Assembly: GCA_028554755.1 (NCBI GenBank)
Contig: JAPTOF010000002.1
Coordinates: forward strand, 29,581,001-29,645,000
Direction of reading: 5' to 3'
Length of the DNA stretch: 64,000 nucleotides
DNA from: Cordia subcordata
Taxonomy: Eukaryota; Streptophyta; Magnoliopsida; Boraginales; Cordiaceae
Shown: piece after piece, positions 49,295-60,605 of the stretch
Numbering within the stretch: position 1 is the first letter of the stretch
Layout of the letters: each line of letters opens with the position of its first letter
The notes under the pieces: generated by a model
Told to the model about the DNA's origin: nothing
Databases searched by the model: none
Seen by the model: the letters and a program-made list of their open reading frames with translations, nothing else
Made by a program: the position numbers and the translations under genes

Positions 49295-52200
49295 CTAAAA
49301 TGATGTATCTAACCCATCTAAAACATCCAAAAGATTAGCCTTCTGGTATCCCAAGTCTCGTCGCGGCGAGCTCCCCATGCTCCTACTAAGTGCCCAAACT
49401 CTCTTCTTCCTCTTCTTTGCCAAAACAAATTCTTGGCTTTTGCTTATTCCAGGAACCAACTTCTTCCTTTGCATAACCTCTTCTAATAGATGTCTGTCCT
49501 CCGTGGAAAGTTGGCTACCACGGGTTCTACCTGCGCTGCTTAAAGTGTCCACCCGAACTACCAGTCCCTTGCTAGTTGGAGATCGTGTTGGTAGAGTTTT
49601 GGTAACGTTATCTCTGTATCGTACAAGGTTGATCAGACGGTGAAGCAAAGTCACCAATTCCAAAATGTACATATCCATCTTCTTCTTGTCAGCATGGTAG
49701 AGTGTTTGCAAGCGGATCAAGTTATTCTGCCCAGTGGCTTTCTTCCCGAAGTCATTGCTGTCAGAATAAGCAAAACCATTTAGTTTCTATGCATTCACAA
49801 AATGCAATGTGTAAAAGACGATAAGCATGGAGTGTTTTGCTCACCCAGCATTCGCCCATTCTCCAACCCATCCGAAGCCTTGATGCGCTCTGTTTCCAGC
49901 CACAAGCAAAAGCATTAGCATAAGAGCATGCACATCCAAGGACATTAAAAATTAATAACGCTACAAAAGCAAAATAATATCAACACTAGGTGGGTGGTGA
50001 AAATTCTTATTCTCAACTAGATAACTTTAGTACTGTTTAAAGTATAGTGTTATAAATGTATTAATCAGCTTTACATACTTGGTGGTATCTGTAGCTACTG
50101 GAACAAGCCACTGAAGAGTTTTCTCCATTTCGGCTTTAATTTGAGGAGCTCCAAGCTGCAAAAGTGAATGACTCAAGAAACTTAGTTACATATATAAGAT
50201 TCTTTTCTCCTAAAAATTTGGCTGATAAGAGCCAGAGAAAGAGCAATTGCCCATGAAAGGGTTAAACAACACTAGTTTATGTTCAACAAGAATGATTATC
50301 TGATGATTGCTGAAATACCATTTCAGAAAATTTACTGTCAAGGTTAGAAGGAATAAAGTAGCATAGGAAGTGGGGTTGGAGGGAATTCAGCCAGGTAAAG
50401 AGAGCATTGAAATAAACCATCTGGACACGCACCTCTTCCTTGGCGTTCAGCATCTGCAATCGTGTCCGAAGAGCTGTCTTCACAGAGGCTGGCAACCCAT
50501 GATATAATGTGTCTCTTATATTAGGAGGAAGAGAAGAAGGACGTGAAGCCTTGTATCAAAGCAATTACCATTAAGAAAAAAATCAGTTTGGGAAAAGTAA
50601 ACCAAATGTAAGTATCTACTAAAGATAGGAAAATTTGAAACTCACAATATTGTCAATATGATTTATTATGTTAGCATAGTGCAAAGCAAGACCAGCTTCA
50701 CCAAGTCTTTCTGGATTCTTAATAGGATCCTCGCTGAATGAACTTGACCCTGCCCACAGTTGGCAATGCAATAAGCAGAGAGAAAAGTCTCATACACATA
50801 AAAGCAGACAGCAAAAATCAGTTGATTATAATTTAAAATACAAGATAAAATGAAATTGAGGACCTAAATTTTGCAGGTGCAGGGGAGGGAATCCAGGCAG
50901 AAGACTTTGCTATCGCTTTTACTAGAAATTTTAAATAGACCAAAAAATAGAGCAAATGCACAAATAAAGTATTATTATCTCCTGTAAACTAGAGAACAAC
51001 GAATAGGATTTGCGACACTAGCCCGGGAAACAAGAAACAATGTAATTATATCCTTAGAAATTGAAAACCTTTTTACATGAAAAAGGATAAAATAGCCTGA
51101 CACAAGCTCATAGCCTACAGAGTACAAAATGGAAATCTTGATTTTCCTTGATGCTAAAATCATGAACATTTGTATCATAGACTAAATCCATACGACTACA
51201 CAAGTTGAAGCACCTTTCCCATACCTTTATCTCCAAATGCTTCTGAAATCTGTTGATGAATGAAAGCGACAATATCAACCATCTTCTCCACAACCTACAA
51301 CAGCGAAATATTCCATTTTTTATAGCCAATGTGGATTTTGAAAGGAGTCATAATGGTTTTCCATCAAAAAATAAAACCATCTCACAGCTCTTACAGGCAT
51401 TCACAACAAGTTTCACCATGAGCTTAAACAGAAAAGTGACAAAGCATCGAAGTCAGGAAAGAAAACTGACTTTTTAACACCCTTTACTTTTCTTTTTTCT
51501 TTTTTTTCCTCCTTTTTGGAGGTGGGAAAGGAGAAGAGGAAGTATGATTAAAGTTTCAAGTTAAAAGAAAGTGAAAGGAAGAACACATGTGAAACACTAT
51601 TGCTTCAGGCAGTATTTAGGATAATTGAGAACGCAATGACATTCTAAGATTACCATACTTAATGATACAAGAGCAAAAGATTTAAATCAAGTACCTCCTC
51701 CAGACTTTTAGACCAAAGAGATTTCTTTTTCAAGCTCTTTACAAGTTTTCTTTGATGTTTTAGCTCACTGTGTAATATCGAGAGACCCCCTCCTGCAATT
51801 GCAAGAAAAAGGACTTGTCAATTAGAAATCTATCTCTACAGCAGATATTGATAAAATGAACATTCAAGTACCAAATTTCCACACGAACTTGTTTTCTTTA
51901 GCTTAACAGGAAAATAGAGAATATTCTAGAATGAGCCAAATCATATTATTTCTGTTTTTACAAAATCCATGCAAACAGCACATTAGACTTAATTTAAAAT
52001 TTTCACATGCAAAAGGAACACAGAGAAACTCGCATGAGAAATACAAGCAAACCACTTCCATGGTAAGAGAATTGTGAGAGACCAATAGAAAAGTCATGTG
52101 GTACGCTGCACAAGTAGTCCAAGCTCTTTAGGAAGTTCATAATCATGATATCAACTTCAAATTGTTCTCAACTGCCTATCAATGTCTAGATATGGAACAA

Positions 52201-55200
52201 AAGTCATTTTTTATTTAGGAAGCCTTCCACCCAATCATTGCACTCTACCTAAAGCTGACAAGTTAGATGGAAAAGTTCTATTTAAAAATAGTTCACAGAG
52301 AATAGAAACAAAATCAAGTCCAACCTCTTCGAGGAAGATTCAGAGACTCTAATTCATCAAGCTTCCGCTGATAATCTTGTTCAAACCTGTCCAAAGCATG
52401 CAACTCATGATACAATTCCTGCAGACACAATTTTGAGTTAGCTTCTTTCAGTAATAGATGGGACAATGGAGTATGAACCTTATGTTATCTAGACGGACAA
52501 CTGACACTGCCTTGTTTGCCTCAGTAAGTGATTTGGTTCGGGAGTCACTTAAATGGAAAATTGGGGTGGGGTTTGGGGGGCGCCGGGGGGGGGGGTGTGT
52601 GTGCGGAGTAAAAGAAATAAAAAGGCGACACAGGAACCAGTCTCACAGAAGTATGCTGAGCCAGAGTGGTCAGTTCTTTCATTGTATCCTCTGCTTCTTC
52701 TCGTAATTGTTTATGACTGACGAAGTCTGAATCCAACCTGAGATATTGCACTAACTTAAGTAAACTCACACAATCATAGCCACTTCACCTCTTTATAGGG
52801 TCAGCATCCAACTCACTTTGAAAAATATCGACCCAAGTTGTGCCATTGTGGATCTTTACACAAATCTCCAAACCTAATAACTTCACGAGAAAATACATCA
52901 AACTCCTCCCTGTAGAATACAGAAAATGATTCATTCATCACACTAAAACCACAGCCAATATTGCTGGCAACTTTTCTGCAACTTCCCAGGAAAAAAATGA
53001 ATACATAAGCAAAACCAGAGTGCCCAGTAAAAAGAAGGCACTTATTACCTCTTATCAGCAGCAGCTATACTTAACAACTCCTTCATATCTGTGGAAACTA
53101 ATAGCCGCACAGCTTCTGAATGTAAAACTTCCTTTTTCAGAAACTGAATATTTTCCTCTGATAGAGATTGCAATAAGTTTGCTCCTTTCGCAATCGTATT
53201 TGCAACTTCAAATGACAAGATAGATATTTTGTTTCCTCTTGCTGCCACACCAGACACAAAGCCACGGGAGTTCAAATTTGACATGCTGCTGCCCAGTGTG
53301 TCCAAAACTTCCAGGCCCACCATGCCAGCTTTTCCAAGAAATGAGCTCATTTGAGGTGTCTGTCACATATTTCAATTAAACAAGAAAAATTAAACAGGAA
53401 ACATATGATAAAATTAAATTATAGTCCTGTGGAAAAAATGGCAATAATTTTTCACTTTAATTCCTCAAGGAAAAGAGTTAAAAGCAAAAAGTAGGAAAAG
53501 TTTCTTGCAACCCTTATGCACATGTGCATGTAACTAGGGCCTGTTTCCTGCAGCTTAACCATATCAGCAAGCAATTCTGAGAGACTGACTTCCTGACAAA
53601 GTGAACACAGGGTTATCAAAATATAACAACATATATATATGGGGTTATCTTGAATTGAAAGCTGAATTCAGACGTTTTCAGCTTATTTGAGCACTAAGAA
53701 GTTAAATAAGATACAGCAAACAACCACCTTACAGCCTAGCTACAGCAAACAACCACCTTACAGCCTATTTTAAGCCATAAGCTACGAGCTATAAAAAAAA
53801 AAAGTTGCAGCTAGCAGACCCTTGAAAATGCAGAATTCCCCGTTCAGTGGTAAATCCACTCTTCCATTTCCATATTTAAAACCATTCTAGTTCTCATCAC
53901 TATTTTCGTACCAACTTCTCGAAGCACCAATCATAGGCAAATCTATCATGTGGAATTGACATGAAAAGCGTGTGTTTATGACTTTGTAGCATTCTCGATT
54001 ATTTCTTCTGTTCAAGCAAAATAAGTAACATTCTCATTTATTTGGCACCTGAAACTTTCCCTTCATATCAAAATTTCAGGGAAACCTCCGGAACTATTAA
54101 TCACATGCAATCAAACTTCAGGTAACCACCATCAATTTTAAGTTAAAATTTTCTGGTTTAAGCTTCATACATTGCAAACTACCACCACAAATTATCTCCA
54201 TCCATGGGAGAAATAACTTGACTACCTAAGGAGATTATATGAGAAATAACGAAATATCAAGCTGATCAGGTGCCACCATATGCCTCTCTCGTGAACTCCA
54301 CTGCTTTAAAAGTTCTCCAATCTTGGATAAGTATGGAAATCCTCATAAATGTCACCAAGAGGGAATAAATACGAAGGATTGAAGAAAGCCCATCTAGATT
54401 CAGCAAACACACAAATTCACAACTTCTCCAGATTTCCTCTTCTTTTTTCTTTTGTTTACATCTTTCTGTTCCCTTTTACTTTCCTTCCTTCCCTGGTTAA
54501 TATCCCAATGTTTCAAATTTTTCAACAAACAAAAGATCCATTTGAAGAAGAGAACTGTGCATTTCATCCTCATCCTCCTCTTCCTTGAAAGCATAAAATC
54601 TCACCATTTCCCCTCATTAACCTAGTTACTCAATTCATTGCTTCATAAAATTACAAGTCCTTTCTTGTCTCGTGGCTTATTTCTACATACTCCACTTTTG
54701 AGTTAGCATCTCTCTTGCATGATCCTGGATCACCCCTCCATATTTAATTTCATTCACGGATGTAATTTTCAGAGCTGTTATTAACCGAACAATTCATCTA
54801 AAACTGAAGTGCACAAAATGTCCACCATCTTCTAGCCATCCTAATTTTCATGTGATTGGATGACCAAAACCAAATCATAGAATAAAATGCTGAAATTAAA
54901 TAATCAAAAATAAAAAACCTCACACGTGCGCAGAAATTTCTATGTATACCTTGTTAGCTGCTGTCCTCACTGGTGTCGATGGCTTCAATTCTCTGGAAAT
55001 AGATAATCCCAATTCAGCAGAATCATAGAGATTATGATGTGGTGTCTTCTCAAAAATTCGCATATCAGGATATATTGGGTACGAATCATTATTCTTATTC
55101 TTCTTCCCAAGACTTGTCATTGACTTGAGCTTCCCTGAAAACCCAGATACATCCTTCTCATGCTCAACCTTAACGTCTGATTTATTACTCTTCTTTCTCA

Positions 55201-55225
55201 CCCCAACAGAACACACTCCTCCCAT
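49295..55225 (-). CDS. PSI3: PSK SIMULATOR (PSI) family protein, PSI3-like (DUF3475 + DUF668)
   Basis: Twelve exons, 612 aa: 55225-54950, 53359-53049, 52909-52817, 52737-52647, 52418-52325, 51792-51695, 51294-51225, 50749-50646, 50549-50433, 50155-50079, 49889-49845, 49757-49295. It begins MGGVCS, an N-myristoylation-type start. DUF3475 follows (LSFEVANTIAKGANL, RFGDLCKDPQWHNL), then the Lys-rich LKKKSLWSK region and DUF668 (GLALHYANIINHIDNIASRP, GFGWVGEWAN, LQTLYHADK). The C-terminus has GISKSQEF and LLDVLDGLD, as in Arabidopsis PSI3. PSI proteins are reported as growth-promoting factors linked to phytosulfokine signalling. Compared with relatives, three or four residues appear missing in GLE(KAVE)VLDTLG. 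An optional in-frame exon may lie at 53592-53530. An 81-bp tandem duplication sits in the upstream leader region. Confidence 0.93.
52561..52608 (+). repeat. G-rich/GT tract in a PSI intron, possible G-quadruplex
   Basis: Several runs of three to eleven G followed by GT repeats, in the intron between exons 4 and 5, about 40 bases past the exon 4 donor in the minus-strand transcript, where it reads as C-rich. Confidence 0.6.
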
Positions 55226-55779
55226 TTTGCAGTATCCCCACCTAATCTAAGTTCAAACCCAAAGTCTTCACAGAGTTTGCAGCTTTAAACCTGCCCGGTT
55301 AAATTTATGAACAAGTTAGAATCTTTTGATCAAATAATCAATAAAAATGCAATCTTTAGCTAAATCACAGGAATAATTGAAACAGACCATTTTCTGAGGA
55401 AGGAAAAGGTAGACTTTTAGAACCAAATGAATGAGAAAAAGTCAAAACATATGGCTCAATGACTAGTACTAAGATATTGCACTTGCCCAGAAAACAGAAA
55501 GGCACAACTTTTCAACCAAAAAATAGTAAGAATCAATATATTTTGTTCAATTACTGGGAATAGAGACATTGTACTTACCTGGAAAACAGAAAAACACCAT
55601 TGTAGACCAAAAAATTGATCAAAAGAAAAGACTTTTAATCTTTTGCATTTTGCTTAAAATTGATAAACTGTACTGTCGAAGCTAAGTAGAATCAGAATTT
55701 CACTAATTTCAATAACATTTAGGATCAAGGGAAGCAATGATCAAGCAGAATTTACAGGAATCATGATAGCATGTGTTTG

Positions 55780-55941
55780 CTGAAGAAAGTGAGCATACCA
55801 ATCAAGATACAGCACAAAATTTCAAGCTAAATTGAAAGACGACCCCGATGAAGATACACACTGAAGAAAGTGAGCATACCAATCAAGATACAGCACAAAA
55901 TTTCAAGCTAAATTGAAAGATGACCCCAATGAAGATACACA
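55780..55941. repeat. 81-bp tandem duplication upstream of the PSI gene
   Basis: Copy 1 (55780-55860) and copy 2 (55861-55941) differ at only a few positions (for example ACGACCCCGAT versus ATGACCCCAAT). The phrase contains GTATGCTCACTTTCTTCAG on the minus strand, which has both donor-like and acceptor-like sequence. It probably lies in the 5' leader or promoter. Confidence 0.85.
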
Positions 55942-55999
55942 TGTACGAGAATTGATCGTATATAAAACTAGGATAAAAAGAAAAAAGAAAAAGTGGCAT

Positions 56000-57150
56000 G
56001 TGACTCTTGAAAGTTGAAGCAGAAAGTACTTAAAAACACTTTAGGAGAATGATTATGGAGGTTGTGTGTACTAAATACAATGAATTAAGGTTAAAAAAAT
56101 ATTACAGAAACCGCGTCTTTGTGAGCAAAGCAAAACATGGCCAACACGGAGAGCCTCAAAAACGCTTCTTGACTGCTCTTTTTTTTTCTTTTTCTTTTTT
56201 TTTCCCTTTCTTGTTTTTCCTTTCGCCCTTTTTTGTCTGTTTCAGTAGGAAATGTTGAAAAGGTTGTTTGATTTGCAATTGCATAAAGAGTCTGGTCTGA
56301 ATGCAATTGCCAACTATATGATCTGTGGAGCGTGGGGGGCTAGGGTGGGATTTTTCCCGCGGGGGGGGGGGGTGGGCGGGGTCTGTCAGTGTCAGTTTTG
56401 AAAATCTTTTTACAGTTTTGGCCTTTGTGTTAAGTTAACGTAATCTAGGATATTTTTTTTTTTGTCCTTTTAGAGTAATCTATGGTACGTTTGACCAACA
56501 AAATAGTGTAAACTTTCATGGATTTCATACCCGTACTTCATTATAACCAGGTGTCTGTCTTCGTCTTCTAACCTTATGCTAATATGTACACCATTATTAT
56601 TATTATTATTACTTCTTTTTTTCCCTTTGACCAACAAATCGTACTTGATTATTCTTTCTAATTAACTAGCAGACGTAAAAGATATTTTCTTCCATTATAA
56701 TACAACATGACAATTATGTCAAAGTTTTCTTACGTTAACATATATCGTATTAGAACGTTATGAGCGCTATAAACAATGAGAGATATGAAACGGTTAAAAT
56801 CTATCCTAGTAACGATAGGGGGCCATTATCTTGTTTCTTGTATGTACACGTAGAATTTATAATCGCATAGAATTCTATCATATTTCAAAATTCTTTGGTA
56901 GTCTTTGTGATTTAAAAAGTCGTTGCACATTAACTAACGTTATTGTTGTAATACCCAATAATTTTCTATAAAGAAAATAAATGGTGGAGTTGGAATTCGA
57001 AGAATTGTAACTTACATTTATTAGTTTAAAGTTGAAGATAGTGGGTATATGAAGTATATGGCTTATTTAATTAAGAAGCATTTTTTGGGACTTGAATATA
57101 GGAAGTCTAATGTTTGGTAACTATTGGGTTAGTGGCTTACTTAGTGACTT
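56000..57150. other. intergenic DNA upstream of the PSI gene
   Basis: No gene recognised. A CCCGCG(12)-type G run lies at 56357-56380 with likely G-quadruplex potential, and an ATT microsatellite near 56592-56610. Confidence 0.5.
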
Positions 57151-57151
57151 A

Positions 57152-58578
57152 GAGACTGTTTGGCCTAGCTTTTGGATAGTTAAAAGTATTTTTTAAAAGC
57201 TTAAAAGCTGAAAGAGACCTGTTTGGCCTATTTTAAAAAGTGCTTCTGAGTAAAAGCTGAAGCTAAAAAAAGCTGAAAAACAAGAAGCTCCAAATTAGAG
57301 CTTTTGAAAAATAGCTTTCGCGAAGCTGATCTTTAAAAAAACGAGAAGCTGTTTTTATTTTTTCCCTCTCAAAAATACCCCTTCTTTTTTTAAAATAATC
57401 CAATGTTGCCCTTAGCTCTTAGGTTTCTTTTATGTTCATCTTTTCATCAAAAAGATCCATCGCTTAGCAAAATTGCTCAAGACTATCTAGGAGTTTCTCA
57501 GTTTCTCCATCTCCATTGTCAGGGTATTATTTCTTCCTCATTCAACCTCACTTTTTATACTCTTTCTTTTTTTCTGTCCACACACACACACACATTTATA
57601 TATATATATATATATATTCTTCTTTTTTTTAAACAGAAGAAAAAAAATTGAGTATTAATTAGTTGATTTTATATTACATAATTCTTTCAGCTAAACGGCA
57701 ATTGATGTTGTTTGCCTCCATTAGTGGCATAGTTTTGAGTTTTGACTATGGTTAAAAATTTTCCTACGTTTCTTTACGTAAGCGATGATGATAAAAGAGT
57801 CCAAGCTAATGCACTAAGGTCTGCTATTGTAGTTATCTGTAAGTATATAACTTATGAATCTTGAATCATTAAACATAAGATGTTGGAGTCGTGCATGTAA
57901 ATTAGTTGTGATCTTGCTTTGGACAAAATCTTTTATCGTCGTTTTTCCCACCAAAGTAAAGAAGAACAAATGTACAGAGCAAATGTGTTATCTTGTGTGT
58001 TAGCATACAATCAAAATACTTTCTTTGAAGTCATTTATGTAAATTCCCAGATCAAGTCAAGTTAATGAAAAAACCACCATCTCAAGTGGTCTCTGAAACA
58101 ATCATGGGACTTTCTTCCATTTTGTTACTTCTGAAAAAGTAAATGATGAATACTCCTTCTGATTAATGAAAAAACTGAGGTTTGGTTGTATAAATGGTTC
58201 TTGTGACCATGTTTCCTAGAATTAGGTTCTTTTCTGTTTTCGTAATTCTATTAAAAAATGACTTCTTTGCATGCATTGCATATGTAGTTAATTACTTAAA
58301 TTTTATAATTGTTACTAGATTGATGGCAACAAAGAAAGCAAATATTAGTGCTATTTCACAAGATGAGACTCAAAAAAGAAGTAAAGCATTCTGGGATGAA
58401 CATACATTGGAGAAATTTATACAGATTTGTGTAGCTTAAGTGCAAGCAAGTAATAGACCAGGTACCCGTTTCAATAGAACTGGATCGAAAAATGTGATAA
58501 CTAGGTTCAATGAAGAGACTGGAAGAGAGTACCAGTACAAGCAACTAAAAAATAAGTGGGACAACCTTAAGGCACAGT
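57152..58578 (+). mobile_element. truncated Harbinger-type element carrying a broken Myb/SANT-like gene
   Basis: The presumed left end GAGACTGTTTGGCCTAGC (57152) is echoed as GAGACCTGTTTGGCCTA (57214) and resembles PIF/Harbinger-type ends. A (CA)n-(TA)n microsatellite lies at 57579-57618. A Myb/SANT-like frame follows at 58323. The right end is missing because the sequence is interrupted by an LTR starting at 58579. Element boundaries are inferred, not proven. Confidence 0.4.
58323..58578 (+). pseudogene. Myb/SANT-like DNA-binding protein (Harbinger-associated), broken
   Basis: The frame from ATG 58323 reads MATKKANISAISQ, then AFWDEHTLEKFIQICVA, a TAA stop at 58437-58439 where Glu is usual, and continues in the same frame with NRPGTRFNRTG, FNEETGREYQYKQLKNKW and DNLKAQ. 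It ends where Trp is expected, because the LTR starts there. This is the Myb/SANT-like domain common in plant Harbinger-related and LIMYB-type proteins. One stop plus an insertion make it non-functional. Confidence 0.75.
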
Positions 58579-59085
58579 TGTAGAGGGTGTTTCTCTACAA
58601 TCTTGTTTTGGGTTGATTGGGCTCGATAACCTGCAAGACCAGAAAACATATAAGCGTAGAAATCCTTGACACCGGTGTGGTGCCGGCCAAAGATGCTCCG
58701 ACGCTCAAGTCAGTATCGACTGAAGATATAGAAAAACGTATTTGGGATAATTAAGAGGTTGTCGGGCAAAAACGGCTTTTGTGTTTTTTTTGTCTGTCTC
58801 CCTCTTTACCTGGTGAAGCATGCTTTTATAGCCTCTTCCTCGCGAAAGAGTCCTTCTTGACTTCTATCCGCGTATCTTTATCCCTCTCTACCAGCTAATG
58901 CGTTGAATTCTATCTTGTCAGATTGTAGTTATCGCTTTCTTTATTCATCGATCCACTTGGCTAGTTGGTCATATCCCAGTGGGCTCTCAGCTTTAATCCA
59001 TTTTAAGCTTTAGGCCCAATAAGCTAGGCCGTAATCCCAACGCCATCATGGACCTTCGTTGGTCCAAAGATTCATGGCCCAAACA
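58579..59085 (-). mobile_element. 3' LTR of a minus-strand Tat-type Ty3/gypsy element (about 507 bp)
   Basis: The segment begins TGTAGAGG and ends CCCAAACA on the plus strand (TG...CA ends). Immediately beyond the right end lies ATTGTCCCCCACTCTCTGAG, which on the minus strand is a purine-rich tract (GAGAGTGGGGGA) directly before the LTR, as expected of a polypurine tract. A TATA box CTATAAAAG lies on the minus strand near 58836-58828, a plausible LTR promoter. TGTAGAG/CTCTACA forms a small inverted repeat at the left end. The second LTR would lie right of the window. Confidence 0.7.
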
Positions 59086-59740
59086 ATTGTCCCCCACTCT
59101 CTGAGTTGGAGTTCTTCAATTCAGAGAGTAGCGCTTTTATGTGACGCTGCACATCGTCGAACCAATCACCACGCATATGCCATAAAACTTCCCAGCATGT
59201 AATCTTTCCAACGTTACTCGCTTCTCAAGTGCTCGGGTTCATCTCTCAATGATCGCCTTTACATCAAGCTCAAACCAATCACACTCGTTCGTAGCCTTGT
59301 TAAATCCTTAGATTATAATGGTAAAGCACTCTCTTCTTGTAAACCACTTCAGCTTAGATGTAGATCCATTGTACTATTAATACCGTAATTTCTAAATTGC
59401 AAGAAATATGTACATAGCAAGGCAGCCTCTTCAGACTGCGCACTATTTGCACCTTTGAACACTATCGTTATTTAGCATGCTGCGTCGCATACGCTTTTAA
59501 ACTACGGTCATTACGTCGTTAACATTAATACCCTTATCTTTGCTCAACCCAACCAAAAGCCAAACTTCAATACAAAGTCTCGACAAAATCAGCCTTGCAA
59601 TCATATCGCACCATACATCATTGCCGTGTTGCTCAACACTTTCGCCTATCATACTCCGTTGCTCGGCTAAGGCTTATCCGACTATCAACTCTTCTATGCC
59701 AAGTGCTTGATACAATTGTCAAAGCAGGTTATTATAGGAA

Positions 59741-60182
59741 AGTGACATCCGAAATCGGCATCTACCATGTGTTCGATGAAATGCCAATGAAAGTTGACAT
59801 GTGAAGATGACGTCCAAAGTTGGCAACCACTAAGTGTTTGATGAAATGCCAATGAAAGTTAACATGTGAAGATGACATCCATAGTTGGCAACCACCAAGT
59901 GTTTGATGAAATGCCAATGAAAGTTAACAAGTGAAGCTAACATCCATAGTTCGCAACCACCAAGTGTTTGATGAAATGCCAATGAAAGTTGACATGTGAA
60001 GATGACGTCCAAAGTTGGCAACCACCAAGTGTTTGATGAAATGCCAATGAAAGTTAACATGTGAAGATGACATCCATAGTTGGCAACCACCAAGTGTTTG
60101 ATGAAATGCCAATGAAAGTTCACATCCATAGTTGGCAACCACCAAGTGTTTGATAAAATGCCAATGAAAGTTAACAAGTGAA
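59741..60182. repeat. 65-bp tandem array in the 3' region of the Tat element, about 7 copies
   Basis: Units start at 59741, 59806, 59871, 59936, 60001 and 60066 with exact 65-base spacing; a shortened copy ends at 60120 and another runs 60121-60182. The core phrase is GTTTGATGAAATGCCAATGA. The first copy is diverged. Related single phrases (GTGTTTGACGAGATCTTTCA) continue to about 60255. Tandem arrays just upstream of the 3' LTR are a known feature of Tat-lineage elements. Confidence 0.9.
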
Positions 60183-60605
60183 GGTCTTCTCCAACTCACT
60201 CTAGCTTGAAAATTCATCACCAACCGTCAGGTGTTTGACGAGATCTTTCAACGTCGACCAAAAATACCCGATTAGCACGCAGGGCCGCGCTGCTTTGCTC
60301 TCCGGCAAGACCACGATTGGCACACCCCATAAAAGGTCGAACCCGGCCTCTCGGCCCTAGCGTTCAACCATACACGATTAGCACGACGTTGCTTAGCTCC
60401 CTTTTTTTTTTTTTTTTTTTTTGATTCTACATGGCATACTAACGCCGTGCTCCGTTTCGCTTGGTAGGCACGATCCTGGATGTTTCACGCTTTTTTACTT
60501 CCCACAAGAAAAGCATACCATCATCAACCGTAGTAAATTCTCAAGGTTACGTTAACCAAGGTTTCACCACAGGAATCAGCAAGGCTTACAAGTAACAAAA
60601 CTAAG

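Noticed and set aside
59830..60223. minus-strand repetitive open frames (HWHFIKHLVVANYG repeats)
   Set aside because: Produced by the 65-bp tandem array; the frames shift between copies because 65 is not a multiple of 3.
60392..60431. long T run with CTACA considered as the inner edge of the 3' LTR
   Set aside because: No TG/CA end or proper polypurine tract there; the edge at 59085 has both.
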